From: Corylus avellana
Taxonomy: Eukaryota > Streptophyta > Magnoliopsida > Fagales > Betulaceae
NCBI RefSeq assembly: GCF_901000735.1
Contig: NC_081547.1
Span: forward strand, 17,980,838 to 18,044,837
Direction of reading: 5' to 3'
DNA length: 64,000 bases
Of the stretch, positions 55,486 to 64,000 are shown piece after piece. The notes below the pieces were generated by a model. That model was not told the DNA's origin and made no database searches. It worked only from the letters and a program-made list of their open reading frames with translations. Made by a program: the position numbers and the translations under genes. The stretch's first letter is position 1. Every line of letters begins with the position of its first letter.

Positions 55486-55716
55486 AATGTTAAAAAGAAA
55501 TTTTTTTTTTTGGAATGCATAATATACCACATTGTTTTGAAATAAAAAGGAGATGCAAAAGATAAGTGAGAACATATGGAAAGTAAAGAATTTGATATAA
55601 TGGGAGACAAATATGGAAAACTATACCGCCTTTAGTGGCTTCAGTACCACTGTTCTGAGTAGATGCGCTTGAGCTCCTGGGCTGCTTAAATGCTTCTACT
55701 AGGAGTTTTAGTGTCA

Positions 55717-56000
55717 CTAGTGAAGAGAGCTGCACTTGAGTTCCACATAATGTGGTTCACGTGCCCTTGGTGGTGTAGGGACAGGACTTCCTTCACAAGT
55801 CAACAATTTCGGTTCCACATAGAACTCCTCCTTGATATGTGTTTTGTAATGATGGACCTTGGGTCTTTTCTTGTGGAGCTTGCTGTCCTCACTTGCTTCA
55901 TATCTCAAGTCATCCCATTCATCCAGCAGCAGCTTTCTTTAGGTACTTATATATTGTGGACTAGCTTGAAAAGGTTGCTTTGCTCCACTGATGTCCTCAG
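55717..56000 (-). pseudogene. integrase C-terminal remnant (G)
   Basis: It shows the same fusion to protease as in E and F, with R-K-L-L-L-D-E-W...R-Y-E-A-S-E-D-S-K-L-H-K-K-R-P-K and E-E-F-Y-V-E-P-K-L-L. In A the aligned stretch is [21 protein letters not shown] stop separates it from protease. Confidence 0.75.
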
Positions 56001-56577
56001 CAACATATGCATAGACTAGCCCAGTGTCCTGACTTGTGAACTTATGAGTGAGGGGGGTCCTTACTGGATCTTCCTGTGAATTCTGCAAAACTGGCTCACT
56101 AACACTTTGGATCATATAAGCATCAAAACACTTTAAATCATCATGAGGTAATATCATTGCATCAAATATTTTGAACTCTATTGTCTCACGATTCACCTTC
56201 ATACTTACTTTACCCTTTTTCACACCTATTGTAGTATCAACAGTTCTCATAAAGGGTCTTCCTAAGATGATAGGCAAGGGTGATGGCATAGGAGATTCTT
56301 CCACATCTAACACAATGAAGTCAGCAGGTAAAATAAATGTACCTACCTTTACCAACACATCCTTAAGTATACCTCTCAGTCTTTTGATGCTTCTGTCTAC
56401 CAATTGCAAGGTAACAGAGGTTGGTTGAAGCTCCCCAAAACCCAGCTTTTCATATACCATGTAAGGCAGCAAATTGACCCCTACTCCCAGATCCAGCAAT
56501 GCATGCTCAAAAAGATGGTCTCTTATCCTACAAGGAATGGTAAAACTACCCGGATCTGTTAGCTTTGGTGGTAGTTT

Positions 56578-56808
56578 TGCAACATCCCACCCCAATGACA
56601 CACAATATTGTCCGCTTTTGGCTCCCCTCGAACCAGACTTCCCAAGAGGTCACCCATCTTGGTACTACTCCAGCAGAAGGACGCTTAACTGTGGAGTTCT
56701 GATGGGATCATGACCATCACGACTTTAAAACGCGTTGTTGTCATTAAGGGTGTAGTATACATTTAAGCACATCCTCATCTTCATACCCAGGCGATGTGGG
56801 ATGTCACA
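56578..56808 (-). mobile_element. solo LTR of Cassandra (5S-bearing TRIM), 231 bp
   Basis: On the minus strand it begins TGTGACATCCCACATCGCC and ends GGGATGTTGCA, flanked by AGTTT on both sides (56573-56577 and 56809-56813). Its middle is 5S rRNA-like. Cassandra is a non-coding plant retroelement whose LTRs carry a 5S-derived RNA polymerase III promoter. The insertion splits the protease coding region of G. Confidence 0.93.
56635..56709 (-). ncRNA. 5S rRNA-like sequence in the Cassandra LTR
   Basis: The minus strand reads GATCCCATCAGAACTCC, then AGTTAAGCG (A-box-like) and GATGGGTGACCTCTTGGGAAG (C-box-like), in the order of plant 5S rRNA. It is partial and belongs to the retroelement, so it is not a 5S gene. 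Confidence 0.88.
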
Positions 56809-58548
56809 AGTTTTCTCAACAAAACTGCACTTACTTCTTCGGTTAAGGCCACTGTCTCATGCTCCTGAAATCTCCTTTTGCTAATGCAACAATCCTTTAA
56901 AAATTTAGCATATGAAGGAATCCGTTTAATTGCATCTAACAAGGGAATATTGATTTCTACCTTCCTCAAAGTTTCAAAGATATCCATAAGTTGCTTTTCT
57001 TGCTTTGGTTTGACTAACCTTTGAGGAAAGGGGGGTGCATTTACCTTCTCCATTTTGTTTACCTTAGAGGTTGATGGTTCATCTAGAGTTGCTTGAGGTG
57101 GCTCTTCAGTTCCAATGACTTTACCATTTCTGAGCACTATGACTGCTTTCAGTTGCTGGTGACTCCCTCAGTTAGGTATTGTTTGAGCTGGAAATTCTCC
57201 TTGCTTCCTCTCACTCAGCTCCTTTGCCATCTGCCCTATTTGCACTTTTAGTCTTTGAATGGCTTGATTAGTCTTTGTATTGAACTGTTTTTGATCAGCT
57301 GTGAATTGCTGTTGTGAGATCACCAGGTTGTGTATCATATTCTCCAATTGGCTCAACTTTGACTCTTGAGTTGGTTGGCTTCCTTGTTGGGCCCCCTTCT
57401 GTTGTCCTTGATTGTTACTCCAAGAGAAATTGGGATGGTTGCGCCATCCTGGATTGTAAGTGTTGGAGTATGGATTGTTCTTGTGGGGGTAATTGTTTTG
57501 TCCCACATAATTTACCGCTTCTTGCTCTATAAATGGAGATAAAGGACATGTCTCAGAAGTGTGATCTAAATGGGAACAAATAGCACATACCTGGATTGGT
57601 GTGTCCTATTGCAGAGGTGATATTTTCTGAACAGTCATGGCCTTGACAATCATGTCCAACTTCTTTTCCGCAGCGGCCATCTGATTGGGAGATCCCCCAT
57701 TGAGGTTCACTTCATACATGCCTTTGCTCTTGACTGCTCACCTTCCTCTAGAGCAGAATTGCTAGGAATGCTCACTTAATGTCTCAAAAAGCTCCATTGC
57801 TTCCTCACTACTCTTCTCCATAAGTTCTCCTCCACAAGCTGAATCAACCATCCCTTTATTAGTATCATCTAAACCTTCATAGAAAATTTGTACCTGATCA
57901 TCTTGAGGGATGTTGTGATGTGGGCGCTTTAGAAGCAATGAATTGAAGTGATCCCATGCCTCGAAGAATAGATCTCCATCTCGTTGTTAGAACATTTGGA
58001 GTTCCCTTTTAAGTGGTCTTGTCTTTTGGGCTGAGAAAAACTTCTTTAGAAACTTGGTGGCTAATTCTTCCCAAGTATGGATAGAATCTGCAGGCCAAGA
58101 ATTATGCCACAGTTTAGCATTATCTTTCAAAGAGAAAGGAAAGAGAACTAACCTGAGTCTCTCTGGAGTTAGGCCTTGGACATGCTGCAACTTGCATAAA
58201 TCAAAGAATTCTTTACGATGCAAGTTGGGATCCTCAGTAGCTGTGCCTCTGAAGTGAGTCAATGCATTAAGGATTTGAGGAGAAATATAATAGCTGCCTT
58301 CCACCTCCGGTTGATATGCTATGCATGAGGGTTGATGGAGGTTTGCTGGAACAAATGCATGCTTCATCGGTCTCTGCACCGTGGTAGATTTGCCTCTAAT
58401 GGTCATGGCCCAATTGGATTCTCTTGCAAATATTCCATCTCAATTTCTTCCTCTTCTTCTTTGTCTCTAGGTCGTTGTCGAATTGTACGCTCAATTTTAG
58501 GATCGAGTGGAATGACGGTTGAGTCTTGAGATCGACAACCTTGCATCA

Positions 58549-58843
58549 ATTGAATTGCTTATTCAGTTAGGCAGCTTCAGTGCTGCTGGTCCGGATGCTC
58601 CCTGGAACTGCTCTAGATCACAAGGTGGTGTGCTCGATCGCACTCAGCTGACGTTCGATCGCAATCACAGAATGCTAGTCCGCACCCTGAAACAGAAAAC
58701 AGAAAAACTTAAGAATCAACATAAAATATTTTTGATAAAAACAAAATTGAAAATTGAAAATTAAAATAACACAACTAAAGGAAAATAATTTTAAACAAAA
58801 TTCGCCGCAATCCCCTGCAAGTTCTGCAACGGCGCTAAAAACA
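58549..58843 (-). other. inner leader and damaged primer site of G
   Basis: Minus-strand leader between inner LTR and gag start, with GATCGCAC words at 58610-58670. The primer site region (58813-58836) is altered by an extra segment: the halves TAGCGCCGTTGC and GCAGGGGA flank about six foreign bases. Confidence 0.65.
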
Positions 58844-60133
58844 TGTTGTTCACAATCACCTACCTAAATTAAGAGGCAAATAACTAGATGTTTTACCCGC
58901 AAGTGCACAAGGTCAACATAGTAGTATAGTGTGCAAATACAAGGTCATTCCCACGAGGATTGCTGAATCTTGTCTAAAATCAATTCCCAAAGTAAAATAA
59001 AACAAAAGATTGGATTTAAGTTGATAATGATAAAAAGGTAGGGCTTTGATATCCACCACTAATTATATTTAGCTAATATATCAATATGCCAATGTTTTGA
59101 TCATGTTATGAATATCTAATGTTTGTCAACCTAAGGGCATTGGTGTCTACTCCTTAAGCTATTGATTTCCCTAAGCAACGAATTAGGTATGGTGTCTCCT
59201 CTAATTCTTTTCTTTTTTCAATGATTTAGCATGGGTGTCTACTAAGTTGTTTTTTAAGAAAGCATAAAACTGTGGAAATCGACAAACACATGAGGCCTAG
59301 GGCATGGGTGTCTACTCCCGGTTCCCCATGTTGATTAACCCAAGAATCCAGTGTGGATTTCTTTGTTACTTATGTTAAACTCAGAACTCGGTCATCCAAA
59401 TTGATTTAACTAACTAGTCCATACCACATGCACATGTCGATCAGGCACACACATATGAGGAATTCATGAAACTAGGTATTAATCAAGTTAGACATCAAAA
59501 TAAGATCATCACAAAGGCGCCAATATTGAATATTAACAAAACATAACTAGGGCTTCAATCTTGCCCTACTAATTAAGTTAGTTACACATAAAGTTTATGT
59601 TAAACATCTTCACAAAAGAAAAGAAAAGAAAAGAATAAACCCGAAACTTGAACTTGAAGAGCTCCAATTCTTCTCCTTCCCAAAGCATACTAATTCTAAA
59701 GGCTTAAGGGTCTATTTATAGGCTTTAGAAGTCCTTGACAAACTAGTAAACCTAGGAATTTCGTAGGGTTTCAAAACCTATTACAATTAGGAGTTGGAAA
59801 ACCGTAATATGGAAATATTAGCATTCTGGCCGCCACTTGATATGTCCTCTGCGCACGGGTGCAATCAATCATAACTCATGTGCGCTCGATTGCACATGGC
59901 TGCTTCACACTTTGTCTTCTTTGGTACTGCGCTCGATCACAGTGTCAGGGGCTCCAACTTTTCCCATTTTCTCTCTTTGAGCCCAAATCTTCCAGTTTTA
60001 CTTCAATTTCTTCCAAAAGCCTACAAAAGTATGGAAAACACAAAAAGGAATTAAAATGGCCTAATTAACTAAAACTAAAGGATTAAAACATATAAGTTAA
60101 GAGCTGAAAATATGAATTTTTTAACACTTAACA
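58844..60133 (-). repeat. inner LTR of compound G (1290 bp)
   Basis: It begins TGTTGTTCAC and ends CTTAACA. Its loops are of the GTGTCTAC type with stem GAATTAG/CTAATTC, unlike the outer LTRs (GTGTATAC), so it came from another copy. TATA at about 59714. Confidence 0.88.
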
Positions 60134-60463
60134 AATGACGGTTGAATCTTGAGATCGACGACCTTGCATCAATTGAGTTGCTTCTTTAGTCAAAGCAGCT
60201 TCAGTGCTGCTGGTCCGGATGCTCCCTAGAACTGTGCTCGATCGCAGGTTGGTGCGCTCGATCGCACTCGACTGGCGTTCGATCGTAATAATAGAATCGC
60301 AAGTCCGCAACCTAAAACAGAAAATAGGAAAGTTAGGAAAAATGAAAAATCTTTTTCATTTTTGATAACAACTAAATTTAAAACTGAAAGTAAAATGACA
60401 CAACTAAAGGAAAATAATTTTAAACAAAATTCGCCGCAATCCCCGGCAATTGCGCCAAAAACT
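60134..60463 (-). other. outer leader of G with gag start fragment
   Basis: It contains a primer site of tRNA-Asp type (60459-60442, TGGCGCAATTGCCGGGGA), a palindrome cluster (60236-60290) and the first twelve gag codons from ATG 60170 (MQGRRSQDSTVI). It then runs into the inner LTR. This segment is homologous to 58512-58843. Confidence 0.8.
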
Positions 60464-61801
60464 TGTTGTCACAATTATCTACCTAAATTAATAGGCAAAT
60501 AACTGGATGTTTTACCCGCAAGTGCACGAGATCAACACACTAGTATAGTGTGCAATACGGGGTCATTCCCATGAGGATTGCAAAATCTTGTCTAAAATCA
60601 ATTCCCAAAATAAAACAAGAAATTGGATTTAAATTGATAATGATAAAAAGATAGGGCTTTGATATCCACCACTAATTATATTTAGCTAATAGATCAATAT
60701 GCCAATGTTTTGATCATGTTATGTCTATCTAATGTTTGTCAACCTAAGGGCATGGGTGTATACTCCTTAAGTTATAGATTTTTCAAAGCAACGAGTTAGG
60801 CATGGGTGTATACTCTAACTCTTTTCTTTCCTAAAGGATTTAACATGAAGTATACTAAGTTGTTCTTTAGGAAAGCATATTCTCTGTGGAAATCGACAAA
60901 CACATGAGGCCTAGGCCATGGGTGTATACTCCCGGTTCCCCATGTTGATTAACCCGAGAACCCGGTGTGGATTACTTTTGTTACTTAAGTTAAACCCAAG
61001 ACTCGGTCATCCAAATTGATTTAACTAAATAGTCCATACCACCTGCACATGTTGATCAGGCACACATATATGAGGAATTCATGAAAACATGCATTAATCA
61101 ATTTAGATATCACAACAAGATCATCACAAAAGCGCCAATATTGAATATTAACTAAACATGACTAGGGCTACAATCTAACTCTATTAAATAAATTAGTTAC
61201 ACATGAAGTTGATGTTAAACATCTTCATAAAATAAAAGAAAAGAAAGGAAAAGAATAAACCCGAAACTTGAACTTGAAGAGCTCCAATTCTTCCCCTTGC
61301 AAAAGTATTTATATTCTAGAGGCTTAAGGGCCTATTTATAGGCTTTTAGGAATACTCTAGAACCCCTAAAAATTGTAGGGTTTTAGCCCTAGTTCGCACT
61401 AAGCTACAAAACCCTAAAGTGCTCTTTCCATAACCGGGCTAGCGGCTATCTTGGCCATCACGCATGGGTGCGCTCGATTGCAGCCCGTGTGCGATCGATC
61501 ATAACTTTGCGATTGATCCTCCTTGTGCCTACGCTCGATCGTGGTTGCCTTGCATGTTGCCATCCTTGCCTGTAGTGCGCTCGATCGCAACTCCCTTGCG
61601 ATCGATCGCTCTACAAAGCCTTCCAAAATCCAAAATAGCTCCTTTTCGGTCCAAAACTTCTGAGTTTGCTTCTTTTTCTTCCAATGACCTGCAAAATCAA
61701 AGAAAACATATAAAAGAACTAAAATGGCCTAATTAACTAAAACTAAAGGATTAAAACATGTAAGTTAAGAGCAAAAATTATGAATATTTTAACACTTAAC
61801 A
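60464..61801 (-). repeat. element G 5' LTR (1338 bp)
   Basis: It begins TGTTGTCAC and ends TTAACA. U3 palindromes at 61470-61605, TATA at about 61334, hairpin array at 60740-60940 with loops of the GTGTATAC type. It pairs with the LTR at 49460. Confidence 0.92.
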
Positions 61802-62623
61802 ACGATAGTGAAGAACAAGGATAACGAGTTGGTCCCAACTCGTGTTCAATCTGGATAGAGAGTATGTATAGACTACCGTAAGTTGAATGCCACCACCAGG
61901 AAAAACCATTTCCGAGTTCCATTCATTGACCAAATGGTGGAGCGCTTAGCTGGGCACGAGTACTATTGCTTTTTGGATGGTTATTCTGGATATAACCAGG
62001 ACCCTTTGGACCCCGAAGATCAAGAGAAGGCTACTTTCACCTGTCCTTTTGGGATGTTTGCCTACTGTTGCGTGCCCTATGGGTTATGCAATACACCCGC
62101 TACCTTTTAGCGGTGCATGATTAGCATCTTTTCTGACATGGTAGAACGTTTCCTGGAGATTTTCATGGAAGACTTCTCCATCTTCGGTTCATCATTTGAG
62201 GAGTGTCTACAATCCCTCACTCTAGTCTTAGTGCAGTGCAAAGAAAAGAACCTTATGTTAAATTGGGAGAAATGCCATTTGATGGTAGAACAAGGAATTT
62301 TTCTGGGGCACGTCATCTCTCATTGTGGGATTGAGGTTGACAAAGCGAAGGTGGATCTGATTTCCAACCTTCCACCTCCGTGTACAGTGAAGGAGGTTTG
62401 TTCTTTTATGGGCCATGTAGGCTACAGCCAATTCATCCAAGAATTTAGCAAGATTGCTAGGCCCTTGTGCAAGTTATTGGTGAAAGATACCCCATTTGTA
62501 TTTGATGAGGACTGCAAGAAAGCATTTGGGGATCTGAAGAGAATTATGACGCCACACCCATTGTTTAGCCACCCAACTAGGGTGTACCTCTTGAGATCAT
62601 GTGTGACGCGTCTGATTATGTAG
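61802..62623 (+). pseudogene. element K reverse transcriptase, continued
   Basis: It continues the K RT frame interrupted at 49459. Visible: VCIDYRKLNATTRKNHF, PFIDQMVERLAG, YCFLDGYSGYNQ (first catalytic Asp present), FTCPFGMFAYCCVPYGLCN and EIFMEDFSIFGSSF. The catalytic box reads F-M-E-D instead of F-M-D-D, so the first Asp is Glu. Stops at about 61857 and 62108. The frame shifts near 62590. Confidence 0.88.
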
Positions 62624-63000
62624 TCAGAGCTATCATGGGGCAGCATGTTGATAAACTCCCCCACGTCATCTACTATGCGAGCAAGATCTTAAACGATGCA
62701 CAACTCAACTACTCCACTACTAAAAAGGAGTTGCTTGCAGTCGTTTTTGTGTTGGACAAGTTCAGATCCTACTTGTTAGGATCTAAAGTCATTATCTACT
62801 CGTATCTAAAGTATCTTTTCTCCAAAAAAAGATGCTAAATCTCATCTTATCCAGTGGATCTTGTTACTTTAGGAGTTCAACATAGAGATTCGGGATAAGA
62901 CGGGTTCTGAAAATGTGGTGGCAGATCAGTTGTCTAAGTTGACTGTAGATTTCACTGAGGACGCCATTCCCATTTCTGAGACATTTCCTGAAGAGTAATT
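62599..63000 (+). pseudogene. element K RNase H
   Basis: MCDASDYVVRAIMGQ, then YASKILNDAQLNYSTTKKEL and VVFVLDKFRSYLLGSKVII, matching the RNase H of A. The Asp of the F-T-D-H motif is lost (region reads I-Y-S-Y), and an extra A in a run of A near 62826 shifts the frame. A tail with ENVVADQLSKL follows. Confidence 0.82.
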
Positions 63001-64000
63001 GATGCACAATGCTAACAATCATGCACCATGGTTTGTTGATATAGTAAACTATCTTGCCACCGGCCAAATGCCTTAGCATTGGGGATGACAAGATAAGTCC
63101 AAATTTTTAGACATGGCGAAGTACTTTTTCTGGGACGATCCTTATCTTTTCAAGTATTGTCCCGATCAGATCATTAGGAGGTGTATACTTGAGCATGACC
63201 AATCCAATGTCATCTCCTTTTGTCATGATCATGCCTAAGGAGGCCATTTTAGTGCACGGAAGACCACTGCAGAGATTTTGCAGTGCGAATTTTATTGGCC
63301 TACCCTATTTTGAGACTCTCACACTTATTGTACCTCTTGTGAGCGTTGCCAGAAGCTAGGGAGTATTTCAAGACGGCATATGATCCCCTCAATCCCATTT
63401 TGATTGTTGAGATCTTTTACGTGTGGGGCATTGATTTCATCGAAGCTTTTCCCAAACTCCTTTGGCTACCTCCATATCCTCGTTGCTGTGGACTATGTGT
63501 CCAAATGGGCGGAGGCTGTTGCATGCAAAACCAATGACCCTAGAGTTGTGGTCCAGTTTTTGAAGGACACTATCTTTGCTCGTTTTGGTACTCCTCGAGC
63601 GATCATAGGTGATGGAGGTTAGCATTTTTGCAACAGGATTTTTGAGCAATTGATGAAGAAGTATTTCATCACGCATAAGGTTGCCACCCCATATCACCCA
63701 CAGATGAGTGGACATGTGGAGATTTGAAATCGAGAGATCAAAAGAATTTTGGAAAATACTGTAAATCCTACAAGAAAAGATTGGTCTCTGGGATTGAATG
63801 ATGCGACGTGGGCTTACCGTACAGTTTTCAAGACCCCAATTGGCATGTCTCCATATCATCTTGTGTACATCAAAGCATGTCACCTATTGGTGGAGTTGGA
63901 GCATAGAGCATATTGGGCCATTAAGTAGCTAAACTTCAATCTTACTAAAGCTGGCTAAAAAAGGAACCTCCAACTCAATGAATTAGAGGAGCATAGGAAA
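63001..64000 (+). pseudogene. element K integrase, running off the window
   Basis: Zinc region C-H-D-H-A-stop-G-G-H-F and SCERCQKLG (63215-63360), a core with Asp in [10 protein letters not shown] (63425), Asp in AIIGDGG (63605) and Glu before a stop in SGHVEI (63720). A frameshift lies at about 63465, and stops occur at about 63237, 63312, 63618, 63726 and 63926. The C-terminal region is only begun at the window edge. Confidence 0.85.

Larger units (their letters stand above)
53609..55626 (-). other. intron-like segment with GT...AG ends containing the env-like frame
   Basis: On the minus strand it starts GTATAG after ccactaaaggcg (55627) and ends with a long T-rich tract and TTTTGCAG (53609), before agacaagtgtgc. 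Copies E and F lack exactly this segment. The 2018 bp contain a palindrome cluster (55485-55325), a second acceptor-like TTTTTGCAG (at 54984) and the env-like frame. Confidence 0.7.
55939..58548 (-). pseudogene. element G gag-protease
   Basis: It starts at ATG 58548 (MQGCRSQ). A frameshift near 58400, stops near 57990, 57770, 57745 and 57608, and a Cassandra LTR (56578-56808) disrupt it. Visible parts: capsid-like region (58390-57990), zinc knuckle CAICSHLDHTSETC (57590-57545), YNPGWRNHPNFSW (57450), the PPFPQRLVKPKQEKQLMDIF segment (57030) and protease ALLDLGVGVNLLP (56500), where Val replaces the usual Ala after Gly. RT to integrase core is deleted after 55990. Confidence 0.87.
49460..61801 (-). 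mobile_element. compound element G: non-autonomous Athila-like element with env-like frame
   Basis: Minus strand, between ACGGT (49455-49459) and ACGAT (61802-61806), a 5-bp duplication with one change. K's RT frame resumes across it. Order on the minus strand: 5' LTR (61801-60464), leader with 12 gag codons, a second, diverged LTR (60133-58844), leader, gag-protease with a Cassandra LTR inside, integrase remnant, intron-like segment holding the env-like frame, 3' region, and 3' LTR (52286-49460) with a solo LTR inside. The outer LTRs (1338 and about 1340 bp) are a pair. The inner LTR is from another copy, so G is recombinant. Confidence 0.88.
45684..64000 (+). mobile_element. element K: family-2 Athila-like retrotransposon, split by G
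   Basis: Partial 5' LTR (45684-45913), perfect primer site, gag, protease and RT start to 49459, then element G, then RT, RNase H and integrase from 61802 to beyond the window. The coding order is that of Ty3/gypsy. Many stops and frameshifts show that K is older than G. Its 3' end lies outside. Confidence 0.9.

Noticed and set aside
56635..56709. A 5S rRNA gene
   Set aside because: Only about 75 bp are 5S-like, and they lie inside TG...CA ends with a 5-bp duplication. This is a Cassandra LTR.

Overview
The window is transposon-packed nuclear DNA from a flowering plant, most likely a eudicot. The evidence is the mix of Athila-type Ty3/gypsy and Ty1/copia elements, a Cassandra element with a 5S-like LTR, a small TRIM and a Tourist-like MITE, with primer sites complementary to plant tRNA-Asp and initiator tRNA-Met. 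I find no host protein gene, tRNA gene or functional rRNA gene. Nearly every recognisable reading frame belongs to a retroelement and almost all are broken. Two runs of exactly 100 N (4064-4163, 39407-39506) mark assembly gaps.

Layout. 1-2030: 3' part and short LTR of an Athila-like element. 2031-9840: older mosaic with a MITE (2865-3185), a minus-strand LTR element with a tRNA-Met primer site, a family-2 solo LTR (4013-4648), a gag-bearing minus-strand element with a 404-bp LTR, a TRIM (5942-6458) and a hAT transposase scrap. About 9841-24899: one copia element split by a 9.77-kb Athila element A (10025-19796, minus strand, duplication CCCCT), by a solo LTR (23119-24487, duplication ACCCT) and by element C (from 24900, preceded by GCCCT). 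24900-30165: element C, a very reduced Athila derivative whose 5' LTR holds another solo LTR. 30166-39406: an LTR fragment, then a head-to-tail compound (E and F) with two gag-protease units. 39507-40394: tandem repeats that look Tat-like. 40395-45683: LTR and chimeric gag I, then rearranged minus-strand LTR pieces J. 45684-64000: a second Athila family, element K, interrupted between 49459 and 61802 by minus-strand compound element G (duplication ACGGT/ACGAT). G itself holds a solo LTR (50572-52053) and a Cassandra LTR (56578-56808).

How the parts relate. Elements A, E, F, G, I and J share one LTR family of about 1.3 kb beginning TGATAAG or TGTTAAG and ending CACAACA or a close variant, a primer site for tRNA-Asp, and a terminal purine tract. 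A carries a whole but broken gag-protease-RT-RNase H-integrase frame. E, F and G share one large deletion of RT, RNase H and integrase core, so they look like a non-autonomous subfamily that depended on relatives such as A. G still has an env-like frame, located inside what looks like a GT-AG intron of about 2.0 kb. E and F lack this intron at exactly the predicted junction, which suggests they descend from a spliced RNA.

Most interesting structure: the transcribed part of these LTRs carries four hairpin-like repeats presenting the same loop (AGTATACACCCATGC, or AGTAGACACCCATGC in another subfamily). The four loops change together and the stems show paired substitutions. Other recurrent non-coding structures are arrays of a GCGATCGAKCGC palindrome placed before the promoter, before gag and before the env-like frame, and three purine tracts per element, the middle one beside a hairpin with a GGGA loop. 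All coordinates and comparisons come from reading by eye.
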